Part shown: piece after piece, positions 1 through 12,340 of the stretch
Numbering within the stretch: the first letter of the stretch is position 1
Layout: each line of letters starts with the position of its first letter
From: Azolla caroliniana
Lineage: Eukaryota; Polypodiophyta
DNA length: 64,000 nucleotides
Assembly (NCBI GenBank): GCA_043228905.1
Contig: JBHGNT010000008.1
Location: 310,001 to 374,000, forward strand
Direction of reading: 5' to 3'
The notes under the pieces: model-generated
The model's input: only the letters and a program-made list of their open reading frames with translations
Database searches by the model: none
What the model was told of the DNA's origin: nothing
Program-made: the position numbers and the translations under genes

Positions 1-1260
1 AATCTTGATTTTTTAATTCCATATTATAGCTAGCCTTGTTAGCTTCGAATCGTATGTTTGAACACTAAAATCGGATATCACATGGGCCAGCTATGAACAT
101 TTTAATTTACGATCGGGCTCTTCTTAACTCCCTCCTCAAATTGGGTAATTTCTTCATGTCTCTCGACGTGAGTTTCAAAATCCTGATTTTTTAATTTCAT
201 ATCGTAGCTTGCGTTGTTATTTTCGATTCCAATGTTTAAACACTAAAATCCGATATCACATGGGCCAAGTCTAAACATTTTAATTTACTCTCGGGCTCTT
301 CTCTACTCCCTCCTCTAATTCGGGAATTTTTTCATGTCTCTCGACTTGAAATTCAAAATCTTGATTTTCGAATTCCATTACATAGCTCGCATTGTTAGCT
401 TCGATTCGCATATTTGAACACTAAAATCCGATATCACATGGCCCAGGTCTAAACATTTTAATTTACTCTCGGGCTCTTCTCTACTCCCTCCTCTAATTTG
501 GGAATTTCTTCATGTCTCTCAACCTGAGTTACAAAATCTTGATTTTTTAATTCCATATCATAGCTAGCCTTGTTAGCTTCGATTCGTATGTTTGAACACT
601 AAAATGGGATATCACATGGGCCAGGTATGAACATTTTAATTTACTCACGCGCTCTGCTCAACTCCCTCCTCAAATTTGGTAATTTCTTCATGTCTCTCGA
701 CCTGATTTTCAAAATCTTGATTTTTTAATTCCATATGATAGCTAGCTTTGTTAGCTTCGATTCTCATATTTGAACACTAAAATCCAATATCACATGGGCC
801 AGGTATGAACATTTTAATTTACTCTCGGCCTCTTCCCTACTCCCTCCTCTAATTTAGTAATTTCTTCATGTCTCTCGACCTGAGTTTCAAAACCTTGATT
901 TTTTAATTCCATATCATAGCTAGCCTTGTTAGCTTCGATTCGTATGTTTGAACACTAAAGTCCCATATCACATGGGCCAGGTATGAACATTTTAATTTAC
1001 TCACGCGCTCTTCTCAACTTCCTCCTCAAATTTTGTAATTTCTTCATATCTCTCGACCTGAGTTTCAAAACCTTGATTTATTAATTCCATATCATAACTA
1101 GCGTTGTTAGCTTCGATTCGTATGTTTGAACACTAAAATCCGATATCACATGGGCCAGGTATGAACATTTCAATTTACTCTCGGCCTCCTCTCTACTCCC
1201 TCCTCTAATTTGGGAATGTCTTCATGTCTCTCAACCTGAGTTTCAAAACCTTGATTTTTT
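1..1260 (+). repeat. Block of about seven monomers duplicated at 10330-11590
   Basis: Position 1 aligns with 10330 at a constant offset of 10329. Shared private variants include CATATTATAG near 20, TCGGATATC near 71, ACGATCGGGC near 109, AAAATGGGAT at 600-609, CCATATGATAG near 731 and TTGATTTATT near 1075. Substitutions are scattered, for example ACATTTCAATTT near 1167 against ACATTTTAATTT in the other copy. The match fades near 1260. A third partial copy of its first part starts near 8551. The window edge cuts the block, so its true left end is unknown. Confidence 0.85.
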
Positions 1261-2500
1261 AATTCCATATCATAGCTAACCTTGTTAGCTTCGATTCGTA
1301 TGTTTGAACAGTAAAATCCGATATCACATGGGCCAGGTCTAAACATTTTAATTTACTCTCGGGCTCTTCTCAACTCCCTCCTCAAATTCGGTAATTTCTT
1401 CATTTCTCTCGACCTGAGTTTCAAAATCTTGATTTTTTAATTCCATATCATAGCTAGCCTTGTTAGCTTCGATTCGTATGTTTGAACACTAAAATCCGAT
1501 ATCACATGGGCCAGGTATGAACATTTTAATTTACTCTCGGACGCTTCTCAACTCCCTCCTCTAAATTGGTAATTTCTTCATGTCTCTCGACCTAAGTTTC
1601 AAAATCTTGATTTTTTAATTCCATATCATAGCTTGCGTTGTTAGCTTCGATTCGCATGTTTGAACACTAAAATTCTATATCACTTGGGCCAGGTCTGAAC
1701 ATTTTAATTTACTCACACGCTCTTCTAAACTCTCTCCTCAAATTTGGTAATTTGGTCCTATCTCTCGACCTGAGTTTGAAAATCTTGATTTTATAATTGC
1801 ATATCATAGGTACCTTTGTTAGCCTCGATTCGCATGTTTAAACACTAAAATCCGATATCACATGGGCCAGGTCTAAACATTTTAATTTACTCTAGGGCTC
1901 TTCTCTACTCCCTGCTCTAATTTGGGAATTTCTTCATGTCTCTCGACCTGCGTTTCAAAATCTTGATTTTTTAATTCCATAACATAGCTCGCATTGTTAG
2001 CTTCGATTCGCATATTTAAACACTAAAATCTGATATCACATGGGCCAGGTATGAAGATTTTAATTTACTCTCAGGCTCCTCTCTACTCCCTCCTCTAATT
2101 TGGGAATGTCTTCCTGTCTCTCGACCTGAGTTTGAAAATCTTGATTTTTTAATTCCATATCATAGGTACCTTTGTTAGCTTCGATTCGCATATTTGAACA
2201 CTAAAATCCTATATCACATGGGCCAGGTATGAACATTTTAATTTACTCATGCGCTCTTCTCAACTCCCTCCTCAAATTTGATAATTTCTTAATATCTCTC
2301 GACCTGAGTTTCAAAATCTTGATTTTTTAATTCCATATCATAGATAGCTTTGCTAGCTTCGATTCGCATGTTTAAATACTAAAATCCGATATCACATGGG
2401 CTAGGTCTAAACATTTTAATTTACTCTCGGGCTCTTCTCTACTCCCTCCTCTAATTTGGGAATTTCTTCATGTCTCTCGACCTGAGTTTCAAAATCTTGA
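1261..2500 (+). repeat. Heterogeneous monomers without a recognisable HOR
   Basis: About seven monomers of mixed types. I could not match this stretch as a block to another place in the window by eye. Individual monomers have private substitutions, for example GGTACCTTTG near 1809 and 2166, and AATTGGTCC near 1750. Nothing other than satellite is present. Confidence 0.7.
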
Positions 2501-4070
2501 TTTTTTAATTCCATATCATAGGTACCTTTGTTAGCTTCGATTCGTATGTTTGAATACTAAAATCCGATATCACATGTGCCAGGTATAAACATTTTAATTT
2601 ACTCTCGGGCTCTTCTCTACTCCCTCCTCTAATTTGGTAATTTCTTCATGTCTCTCGACCTGAGTTTCAAAACCTTAATTTTTTAGTTCCATATCATAGC
2701 TAGCCTTGTTAGCTTCGATTCGTATGGTTGAACATTAAAATCCGATATCACATGTGCCAGGTATGAACATTTTAATTTGCTCTCGGGCTCTTCTCAACTG
2801 CCTCTTCAAATTTGGTAATTTCTTCATGTCTCTCGACGTGAGTTTTAAAATCTTGATTTTTTAATTCCATATCATAGGTAGCTTGGTTAGCTTTAATTCG
2901 CATGGCTGAACAATAAAATTCGATATCACATGGGCCAGGTATAAACATTTTAATTTACTCTCGGCCTCTTCTCTACTCCCTCCTCTAATTTGGTAATTTC
3001 TTTATGTCTCTCGACCTGAGTTTCAAAACCTTGATTTTTTAATTCCATATCATAGCTAGCCTTGTTAGCTTCGATTCGTATGTTTGAACACTAAAATCCG
3101 ATATCACATGGGCCAGGTATGAACATTTTGATTTACTCTCGGGCTCTTCTCAACTCCCTCCTCAAATTTGGTAATTTCTTCATGTCTCTCGACGTGAGTT
3201 TCAAAAGCTTGATTTTTTAATTCCATATCATAGGTAGCTTTGTTAGCTTCGATTCGCATATTTGAACACTAAAATCCGATATCACATGGGCCAGGTATGA
3301 ACATTTTAATTTACTCTCGGGCTCCTCTCTACTCCCTCCTGTAATTTGGGAATGTCTTCATGTCTCTTGACCTGAGTTTCAAAATCTTGATTTTTTAATT
3401 GCATATCATAGCTAGCCTTGTTAGCTTCGATTCGTATGTTTGAACACTAAAATCCGATATCACGTGGGCCAGGTATGAACATTTTAATTAACTCTCGGGC
3501 TCTTCTCAACTCCCTCCTCAAATTGGGTAATTTCTTCATGTCTCTCGACCTGAGTTTCAAAATCTTGATTTTTTAATTCCATATCATAGCTAGCCTTGTT
3601 AGCTTCGATTCGTATGTTTGAACACTAAAATCCGATATCACATGGGCCAGGTATGAACATTTTGATTTACTCTCGGGCTCTTCTCAACTCCCTCCTCAAA
3701 TTTGGTAATTTCTTCATGTCTCTCGACCTGAGTTTCAAAACCTTAATTTTTTAGTTCCATATCATAGCTAGCCTTGTTAGCTTCGATTCGTATGGTTGAA
3801 CATTAAAATCCGATATCACGTGGGCCAGGTATGAACATTTTAATTAACTCTCGGGCTCTTCTCAACTCCCTCCTCAAATTGGGTAATTTCTTCATGTCTC
3901 TCGACCTGAGTTTCAAAATCTTGATTTTTTATATCCATATCATAGCTTGCGTTGTTAGCTTCGATTCCAATGTTTAAACACTAAAATCCGATATCACATT
4001 GGCCAAGTCTAAACATTTTAATTTACTCTCGGGCTCTTCTCTACTCCCTCCTCTAATTCGGGAATTTCTT
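2500..4070 (+). repeat. Block P (left copy), matches 14430-15990
   Basis: Offset 11929 is constant over several private markers: GGTATAAACATTT at 2938 and 14867, TTTTGATTT at 3126 and 15055, and ATATCC after the T-tract at 3931 and 15860. Its right half also matches 13020-14050 at offset 9971 (3126 to 13097; 3660 to 13631; 3931 to 13902). It contains the CACGTGGG variant monomers at 3461 and 3817, which mark HOR-D. It looks like the unexpanded counterpart of HOR-D, which is amplified further right. Confidence 0.85.
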
Positions 4071-4339
4071 CATGTCTCTCGACGTGAGTTTCAAAACCTT
4101 GATATTTTAATTCGATATCATAGGTAGCTTTGTTAGCTTCGATTCGCATGTTTGAACACTAAAATCCGATATCAAATGGGCCAGGTATGAACATTTTAAT
4201 TTACTCTCGGCTTCTTCTCTACTCCCTCCTCTAATTTGGTAATTTCTTCATGTCTCTCAACCTGAGTTTCAAAACCTTGATTTTTTAATTCCACATCATA
4301 GCTAGCCTTGTTAGCTTCGATTCGTATGTTTGAACACTA
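4071..4339 (+). repeat. Isolated monomers of HOR-A type
   Basis: These monomers carry a combination otherwise seen in HOR-A: ATCAAATGGGCC near 4171, CTCGGCTTCTTC near 4206 and TTCCACATCATAG near 4289, in the same order as at about 21355-21485. They sit between blocks P and Q. They could be a founder of that part of HOR-A, or a copy moved out of it. Adjacent variants here (for example TTGATATTTT near 4099) differ from HOR-A. Confidence 0.65.
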
Positions 4340-5340
4340 ATATCCGATATCACATGGGCCAGGTATGAACATTTTAATTTACTCTCGGCCTCTTCTCTAC
4401 TCCCTCCTCTAATTTAGTAATTTCTTCATGTCTCTCGACCTGAGTTTCAAAACCTTGATTTTTTAATTCCATATCATAGCTACCCTTGTTAGCTTCGATT
4501 CGTATGTTTGAACACTAAAATCCGATATCACGTGGGCCAGGTATGAACATTTTAATTTACTCTCGGCCTCTTCTCTACTCCCTCCTCAAATTGGGTAATT
4601 TCTTCATGTCTCTCGACCTGAGTTTAAAATCTTGACTTTTTAATTCCATAACATAGCTCGCATTGTTAACTTCGATTCGCATATTTGAACACTAAAATCC
4701 GATATCACATGGGCCAGGTATGAACATTTTAATTTACTCTCGGCCTCTTCTCTACTTCCTCCTCTAATTTGGTAATTTCTTCTTGTCTCTCGACCTGACT
4801 TTCAAAATCTTAATTTTTGAATTCCATAACATGGCTCGTATTGTTAGCTTCGTTTCGCATATTTAAACACTAAAATCCGATATCAGATGGGCCAGGTATG
4901 AACATTTTAATTTAATCTCGGGCTCCTCTCTACTCCCTCCTCTAATTTGGGAATGTCTTCATATCTGTCGATCTGAGTTTCAAAATCTTGATTTTTTAAT
5001 TCCATATCATAGGTACCTTTGTTAGCTTCGATTCGCATATTTGAACACTAAAATCCGATATCACATGGGCCAGGTATGAACATTTTAATTTACTCTCGGC
5101 CTCTTCTCTACTCCCTCCTCTAATTTGGTAATTTCTTCATGTCTCTCGACCTGAGTTTCAAAACCTTGATTTTTTAATTCCATATCATACCTAGCCTTGT
5201 TAGCTTGGATTCGTATGTTTGAACACTAAAATCCGATATCACATGGGCCAGGTATGAACATTTTAATTTACTCTCGGCCTCTTCTCTACTCCCTCCTCTA
5301 ATTTGGTAATTTCTTCATGTCTCTCGACCTGAGTTTCAAA
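4340..5340 (+). repeat. Block Q (left copy), matches 17872-18872
   Basis: Offset 13532 is constant: ATGGCTCGTA at 4831 and 18363, AGCTTGGATTCG at 5202 and 18734. Other shared markers are CTACCCTTG near 4481, TTAACTTCG near 4666 and TTCGTTTCGCAT near 4849. Small differences are present, for example TTAGCTTCG against TTATCTTCG near the CGTTTCG site. Confidence 0.85.
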
Positions 5341-5398
5341 ACCTTGATTTTTTAATTCCATATCATAGCTAGCCTTGTTAGCTTCGATTCGTATGTTT
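5221..5398 (+). repeat. Representative 178-bp monomer
   Basis: A clean full-length unit between two successive GAACACTAAA landmarks. A typical monomer has 67 G/C of 178 positions (about 38%). Numbered from the TTGATTTTTT start, it shows an A/T-rich tract at 5-14, an interrupted dyad AGCTAGCCTTGTTAGCT around 24-40, TTCGATTCG at 40-48, an EcoRV-type GATATC at 70-75, CATGGGCCAGG around 78-87, a second A/T tract ATTTTAATTT at 95-104, a pyrimidine-rich stretch at about 105-134, and CATGTCTCTCGACCTGAG at 151-168. The two A/T tracts lie about 90 bp apart, half a unit. The length 178 is 3x59+1, so each monomer shifts reading frame and no long frame can stay open through the array. Confidence 0.9.
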
Positions 5399-5929
5399 GA
5401 ACACTAAAATCCGATATCACATGGGCCAGGTATGAACATTTTAATTTACTCTCGGCCTCTTCTCTACTCCCTCCTCTAATTTGGTAATTTCTTCATGTCT
5501 CTCGACCTGAGTTTCAAAACCTTGATTTTTGAATTTCATAACATAGCTAGCATTGTTAGCTTCGATTCGCATATTTGAACACTAAAATCCGATATCACAT
5601 GGGCCAGGTATGAACATTTTAATTTACTCACGCGCTCTTCTGAACTTCCTCCTCAAATATTGTAATTTCTTCATATCTCTCGACCTAAGTTTTAAAATCT
5701 TGATTTTTTAATTCGCATGGTTGGTTAGCATGGTTAGCTTGGTTATCTTTAATTCGCATGGCTGAACAATAAAATGCGATATCACATGGGCCAAGTATGA
5801 ACATTTTAATTTACTCTCGGGCTCCTCTCTACTCCCTCCTCTAATTTGGGAATTTCTTCATGTCTCTTGACCTGAGTTTCAAAATCTTGATTTTTTAATT
5901 CCATATCATAGGTACCTTTGTTAGCTTCG
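5341..5929 (+). repeat. Three monomers absent from the right-hand copy, one with a 9-bp gain
   Basis: Between blocks Q and R the offset to the right-hand copy drops from 13532 to 12989. The left side is therefore 543 bp longer, which is 3x178+9. The extra 9 bp lies near 5710-5760, where the usual AATTCCATATCATAGG stretch is replaced by reiterated GGTTAGC-like motifs before the GCATGGCTGAAC landmark. I read this as local slippage inside one monomer plus gain (or loss on the other side) of three monomers. Confidence 0.75.
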
Positions 5930-6585
5930 ATTCGTATGTTTGAACACTAAAATCCGATATCACATGTGCCAGGTATAAACATTTTAATTTACTCTCGGGC
6001 TCTTCTCTACTCCCTCCTCTAATTTGGTAATTTCTTCATGTCTCTCGACCTGAGTTTTCAAAACCTTGATTTTTTAGTTCCATATCATAGCTAGCCTTGT
6101 TAGCTTCGATTCGTATGGTTGAACACTAAAATCCGATATCACATGTGCCAGGTATGAACATTTTAATTTGCTCTCGGGCTCTTCTCAACTGCCTCTTCAA
6201 ATTTGGTAATTTCTTCATGTCTCTCGACGTGAGTTTTAAAATCTTGATTTTTTAATTCCATATCATAGGTAGCTTGGTTAGCTTTAATTCGCATGGCTGA
6301 ACAATAAAATCCGATACCACATGGGCCAGGTATGAACATTTTAATTTACTCTCGGCCTCTTCTCTACTCCCTGCTCTAATTTGGTAATTTCTTTATGTCT
6401 CTCGACCTGAGTTTCAAAACCTTGATTTTTTAATTCCAAATAATAGCTAGCCTTGTTAGCTTCGATTCGTATGTTTGAACACTAAAATCCGATATCACAT
6501 GGGCCAGGTATGAACATTTTAATTTACTCTCGGGCTCTTCTCAACTCCCTCCTCAAATTTGGTAATTTCTTCATGTCTCTCGACC
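5930..6585 (+). repeat. Block R (left copy), matches 18919-19574
   Basis: Offset 12989 holds at GAGTTTTCA (6052 and 19041, a private extra T) and at AAATAATAG (6438 and 19427). The CCCTGCTCTAATTTGG variant and the GCATGGCTGAACAATAAAA monomer are also shared. The match ends where the left copy reads GACCTGAGTTTCAAAATC and the right copy reads GACGTGAGTTTCAAAAGC. Confidence 0.85.
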
Positions 6586-7210
6586 TGAGTTTCAAAATCT
6601 TGATTTTTTAATTCCATATCATAGGTACCTTTGTTAGCTTCGATTCCTATGTTTGAATACTAAAATCCGATATCACATGTGCCAGGTATAAACATTTTAA
6701 TTTACTCTCGGGCTCTTCTCTACTCCCTCCTCTAATTTGGTAATTTCTTCATGTCTCTCGACCTGAGTTTCAAAACCTTAATTTTTTAGTTCCATATCAT
6801 AGCTAGCCTTGTTAGCTTCGATTCGTATGGTTGAACATTAAAATCCGATATCACATGTGCCAGGTATGAACATTTTAATTTGCTCTCGGGCTCTTCTCTA
6901 CTCCCTCCTCTAATTCGGGAATTTCTTCATGTCTCTCGACCTGAAATTCAAAATCTTGATTTTCGAATTCCATATCATAGGTAGCTTGGTTAGCTTTAAT
7001 TCGCATGGCTGAACAATAAAATCCGATATCACATGGGCCAGGTATAAACATTTTAATTTACTCTCGGCCTCTTCTCTACTCCCTCCTCTAATTTGGTAAT
7101 TTCTTTATGTCTCTCGACCTGAGTTTCAAAACCTTGATTTTTTAATTCCATATCATAGCTAGCCTTGTTAGCTTCGATTCGTATGTTTGAACACTAAAAT
7201 CCGATATCAC
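6586..7210 (+). repeat. Mosaic monomers repeating parts of block P
   Basis: The stretch repeats monomer types of 2520-2940 (GAATACTAAAATCC near 6655, CATGTGCCAGG near 6676 and 6854, TATGGTTGAACATT near 6827, GCATGGCTGAACAATAAAA near 7002). A different monomer, with TTTCGAATTCC near 6960, is spliced between them. It ends at the first of the single-base-deleted ATGGGCAGG monomers. Only satellite sequence is seen. Confidence 0.65.
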
Positions 7211-7921
7211 ATGGGCAGGTATGAACATTTTAATTTACTCTCGGGCTCTTCTCAACTCCCTCCTCAAATTTAGTAATTGCTTCATGTCTCTCGACGTGAG
7301 TTTTAAGAGCTTGATTTTTTAATTCGATATCATAGCTAGCCTTGTTAGCTTCGATTCGTATGTTTGACCACTAAAATCCGATATCACATGGGCCAAGTCT
7401 AAACATTTTAATTTACTCTCGGGCTCTTCTCAACTACCTCCTCAAATTGGGTAATTTCTTCATGTCTCTCGACGTGAGTTTCAAAATCTTGATTTTTTAA
7501 TTCCATATCATACCTTGCGTTGTTAGCTTCGATTCCAATGTTTAAACACTAAAATCCGATATCACATTGGCCAAGTCTAAACATTTTAATTTACTCTTGA
7601 GCTCTTCTCTACTCCCTCCTCTAATTCGGGAATTTCTTCATGTCTCTCGACCTGAAATTTAAAATCTTGATTTTTTAATTCGATATCATAGCTCGCATTG
7701 TTAGCTTCGATTCGCATATTTGAACACGAAAATCCGATATCACATGGGCCAGGTCTAAACATTTTAATTTACTCTCGGGCTCTTCTCTACTCCCTCCTCT
7801 AATTTGGGAATTTCTTCATGTCTCTCAACCTGAGTTTCAAAACCTTAATTTTTTAATTCCATATCATAGCTAGCCTTGTTAGCTTCGAATCGTATGTTTG
7901 AACACTAAAATCCGATATCAC
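7211..7921 (+). repeat. 711-bp four-monomer unit, copy 1
   Basis: The unit starts at a monomer with ATGGGCAGG, a one-base deletion from ATGGGCCAGG, which accounts for 711 = 4x178-1. Order inside: a GAGTTTTAAGAGC monomer (7298), then one with GCGTTGTTAGCTTCG and CCAATGTTTAAACAC, then one with TCGCATTG and GAACACGAAAATCC, then one with CTCAACCTGAG. Copy 2 follows directly at 7922, and partial copies recur at 9700 and 11657. Confidence 0.85.
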
Positions 7922-8632
7922 ATGGGCAGGTATGAACATTTTAATTTACTCTCGGGCTCTTCTCAACTCCCTCCTCAAATTTAGTAATTTCTTCATGTGT
8001 CTCGACGTGAGTTTTAAGAGCTTGATTTTTTAATTCGATATCATAGCTAGCCTTGTTAGCTTCGATTCGTATGTTTGAACACTAAAATCCGATATCACAT
8101 GGGCCAGGTCTAAACATTTTAATTTACTCTCGGGCTCTTCTCAACTCCCTCCTCAAATTGGGTAATTTTTTCATGTCTCTCGACGTGAGTTTCAAAATCT
8201 TGATTTCTTAATTCCATATCATAGCTTGCGTTGTTAGCTTCGATTCCAATGTTTAAACACTAAAATCCGATATCACATTGGCCAAGTCTAAACATTTTAA
8301 TTTACTCTCGGGCTCTTCTCTACTCCCTCCTCTAATTCGGGAATTTCTTCAATCTCTCGACCTGAAATTCAAAATCTTGATTTTTTAATTCGATATCATA
8401 GCTCGCATTGTTAGCTTCGATTCGCATATTTGAACACGAAAATCCGATATCACATGGGCCAGGTCTAAACATTTTAATTTACTATCGGGCTCTTCTCTAC
8501 TCCCTCCTCTAATTTGGGAATTTCTTTATGTCTCTCAACCTGAGTTTCAAAATCTTCATTTTTTAATTCCATATTATAGCTAGCCTTGTTAGCTTCGAAT
8601 CGTATGTTTGAACACTAAAATCGGATATCACA
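7922..8632 (+). repeat. 711-bp four-monomer unit, copy 2
   Basis: It has the same monomer order as copy 1, with ATGGGCAGG at 7922 and GAGTTTTAAGAGC at 8009, both exactly 711 bp after the first copy. Its end (from 8551) merges into the CATATTATAG / TCGGATATC monomer that also begins the 1-1260 and 10330-11590 blocks. Confidence 0.85.
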
Positions 8633-9699
8633 TGGGCCAACTATGAACATTTTAATTTACGATCGGGCTCTTCTCAACTCCCTCCTCAAATTGGGTAATT
8701 TCTTCATGTCTCTCGACGTGAGTTTCAAAATCCTGATTTTTTAATTCCATATCATAGCTTGCGTTGTTATTTTCGATTCCAATGTTTAAACACTAAAATC
8801 CGATATCGCATGGGCCAAGTCTAAACATTTTAATTTACTCTCGGGCTCTTCTCTACTCCCTCCTCTAATTCGGGAATTTCTTCATGTCTCTCGACCTGAA
8901 ATTCAAAATCTTGATTTTCGAATTCCATAACATGGCTCGCATTGTTAGCTTCGATTCGCATATTTGAACACGAAGATCCGATATCACATGGGCCAGGTCC
9001 AAACATTTTAATTTACTCTCGGGCTCTTCTCTACTCCCTCCTCTAATTTGGGAATTTCTTTATGTCTCTCAACCTGAGTTTCAAAATCTTGATTTTTTAA
9101 TTCCATATCATAGCTAGCCTTGTTAGCTTCGATTCGTATGTTTGAACACTAAAATCCGATATCACATGGGCCAGGTATGAACATTTTAATTTAATCTCGG
9201 CCTCTTCTCACGACCCTCCTCTAATTTTTTGATTTCTTCATGTCTCTCGACCTGAGTTTCAAAACCTTGATTTTTTAATTCCATATCATAGCTAGCCTTG
9301 TTAGCTTCGAATCGTATGTTTGAACACTAAAATCGGATATCACATGGGCCAGGTATGAACATTTTAATTTACGATCGGGCTCTTCTCAACTCCCTCCTCA
9401 AATTGGGTAATTTCTTCATGTCTCTCGACGTGAGTTTCAAAATCTTGATTTTTTAATTCCATATCATAGCTTACGTTGTTATTTTCGATTCCAATGTTTA
9501 AACACTAAAATCCGATATCACATGGGCCAAGTCTAAACATTTTAATTTAGTCTCGGGCTCTTCTCTACTCCCTCCTCTAATTTGGGAATTTCTTCATGTC
9601 TCTCAACCTGAGTTACAAAATCTTGATTTTTTATTTCCATATCATAGCTCGCATTGTTAGCTTCGATTCGTATGTTTGAACACTAAAATCAGATATCAC
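8633..9699 (+). repeat. Mixed monomers, partial copy of the 1-600 block and linker
   Basis: From 8551 the sequence follows the block also seen at 1 and at 10330, with ACGATCGGGC near 8659 and TTGTTATTTTCG near 8762. From about 9300 a second run of the same monomer types follows (TCGGATATC near 9332, ACGATCGGGC near 9371, TTGTTATTTTCG near 9475). A short divergent patch near 9205-9235 reads CTCACGACCCTCC and AATTTTTTGATTTC, unlike its neighbours. Confidence 0.65.
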
Positions 9700-10329
9700 A
9701 TGGGCAGGTATGAACATTTTAATTTACTCTCGGGCTCTTCTCAACTCCCTCCTCAAATTTAGTAATTTCTTCATGTCTCTCGACGTGAGTTTTAAGAGCT
9801 TGATTTTTTAATTCGATATCATAGCTAGCCTTGTTAGCTTCGATTCGTATGTTTGAACACTAAAATCCGATATCACATGGGCCAGGTCTAAACATTTTAA
9901 TTTACTCTCGGGCTCTTCTCAACCCCCTCCTCAAATTGGGTAATTTCTTCATGTCTCTCGACGTGAGTTTCAAAATCTTGATTTTTTAATTCCATATCAT
10001 AGCTTGCGTTGTTAGCTTCGATTCCAATGTTTAAACACTAAAATCCGATATCACATTGGCCAAGTCTAAACATTTTAATTTACTCTCGGGCTCTTCTCTA
10101 CTCCCTCCTCTAATTCGGGAATTTCTTCATGTCTCTCGACCTGAAATTCAAAATCTTGATTTTTTAATTCGATATCATAGCTCGCATTGTTAGCTTCGAT
10201 TCGCATATTTGAACACGAAAATCCGATATCACATGGGCCAGGTCTAAACATTTTAATTTACTCTCGGGCTCTTCTCTACTCCCTCCTCTAATTTGGGAAT
10301 TTCTTTAGGTCTCTCAACCTGAGTTTCAA
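9700..10329 (+). repeat. 711-bp unit, copy 3 (partial)
   Basis: It starts with ATGGGCAGG at 9700 and GAGTTTTAAGAGC at 9787, 1778 bp after copy 2, and follows the same monomer order. It runs into the CATATTATAG monomer at 10330, as copy 2 does at 8551. The pair is therefore part of a larger duplication of about ten monomers (1778-1779 bp). Confidence 0.8.
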
Positions 10330-11590
10330 AATCTTGATTTTTTAATTCCATATTATAGCTAGCCTTGTTAGCTTCGAATCGTATGTTTGAACACTAAAAT
10401 CGGATATCACATGGGCCAGCTATGAACATTTTAATTTACGATCGGGCTCTTCTTAACTCCCTCCTCAAATTGGGTAATTTCTTCATGTCTCTCGACGTGA
10501 GTTTCAAAATCCTGATTTTTTAATTTCATATCGTAGCTTGCGTTGTTATTTTCGATTCCAATGTTTAAACACTAAAATCCGATATCACATGGGCCAAGTC
10601 TAAACATTTTAATTTACTCTCGGGCTCTTCTCTACTCCCTCCTCTAATTCGGGAATTTCTTCATGTCTCTCGACCTGAAATTCAAAATCTTGATTTTCGA
10701 ATTCCATTACATATCTCGCATTGTTAGCTTCGATTCGCATATTTGAACACTAAAATCTGATATCACATGGGCCAGGTCTAAACATTTTAATTTACTCTCG
10801 GGCTCTTCTCTACTCCCTCCTCTAATTTGGGAATTTCTTCATGTCTCTCAACCTGAGTTACAAAATCTTGATTTTTTAATTCCATATCATAGCTAGCCTT
10901 GTTAGCTTTGATTCGTATGTTTGAACACTAAAATGGGATATCACATGGGCCAGGTATGAACATTTTAATTTACTCACGCGCTCTTCTCAACTCCCTCCTC
11001 AAATTTGGTAATTTCTTCATGTCTCTCGACCTGATTTTCAAAATCTTGATTTTTTAATTCCATATGATAGCTAGCTTTGTTAGCTTCGATTCTCATATTT
11101 GAACACTAAAATCCGATATCACATGGGCCAGGTATGAACATTTTAATTTACTCTCGGCCTCTTCCCTACTCCCTCCTCTAATTTAGTAATTTCTTCATGT
11201 CTCTCGACCTGAGTTTCAAAACCTTGATTTTTTAATTCCATATCATAGCTAGCCTTGTTAGCTTCGATTCGTATGTTTGAACACTAAAATCCCATATCAC
11301 ATGGGCCAGGTATGAACATTTTAATTTACTCACGCGCTCTTCTCAACTTCTTCCTCAAATTTTGTAATTTCTTCATATCTCTCGACCTGAGTTTCAAAAC
11401 CTTGATTTATTAATTCCATATCATAACTAGCGTTGTTAGCTTTGATTCGTATGTTTGAACACTAAAATCCGATATCACATGGGCCAGGTATGAACATTTT
11501 AATTTACTCTCGGGCTCCTCTCTACTCCCTCCTCTAATTTGGGAATGTCTTCATGTCTCTCAACCTGAGTTACAAAACCTTGATTTTTTA
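10330..11590 (+). repeat. Second copy of the 1-1260 block
   Basis: It matches the window start at offset 10329; the markers are listed under the 1-1260 entry. Its last part (about 11290-11656, with CTCAACTTCTTCC, TTGATTTATT and GTTAGCTTTGATTCG) recurs again about 1067 bp later at 12356-12723. Confidence 0.85.
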
Positions 11591-11656
11591 TTTCCATATC
11601 ATAGCTAGCCTTGTTAGCTTCGATTCGTATGTTTGAACACTAAAATCCGATATCAC

Positions 11657-12340
11657 ATGGGCAGGTATGAACATTTTAATTTACTCTCGGGCTCTTCTCA
11701 ACTCCCTCCTCAAATTTAGTAATTTCTTCATGTCTCTCGACGTGAGTTTTAAGAGCTTGATTTTTTAATTCGATATCATAGCTAGCCTTGTTAGCTTCGA
11801 TTCGTATGTTTGAACACTAAAATCCGATATCACATGGGCCAGGTCTAAACATTTTAATTTACTCTCGGGCTCTTCTCAACTCCCTCCTCAAATTGGGTAA
11901 TTTCTTCATGTCTCTCGACGTGAGTTTCAAAATCTTGATTTTTTAATTCTATATCATAGCTTGCGTTATTAGCTTTGATTCCAATGTTTAAACACTAAAA
12001 TCCGATATCACATTGGCCAAGTCTAAACATTTTAATTTACTCTCGGGCTCTTCTCTACTCCCTCCTCTAATTCGGGAATTTCTTCATGTCTCTCGACCTG
12101 AAATTCAAAATCTTGATTTTTTAATTCGATATCATAGCTCGCATTGTTAGCTTCGATTCGCATATTTGAACACGAAAATCCGATATCACATGGGCCAGGT
12201 CTAAACATTTTAATTTACTCTCGGGCTCTTCTCTACTCCCTCCTCTAATTTGGGAATTTCTTTATGTCTCTCAACCTGAGTTTCAAAATCTTGATTTTTT
12301 AATTCCATATCATAGCTAGCCTTGTTAGCTTCGATTCGTA
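11657..12340 (+). repeat. 711-bp unit, copy 4 (partial)
   Basis: ATGGGCAGG at 11657 and GAGTTTTAAGAGC at 11744 are both 1957 bp after copy 3 (11x178-1). The same monomer order follows, including GAACACGAAAATCC near 12169. It then joins the repeated CTCAACTTCTTCC block rather than the CATATTATAG block, so the right partner differs from copies 2 and 3. Confidence 0.8.
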
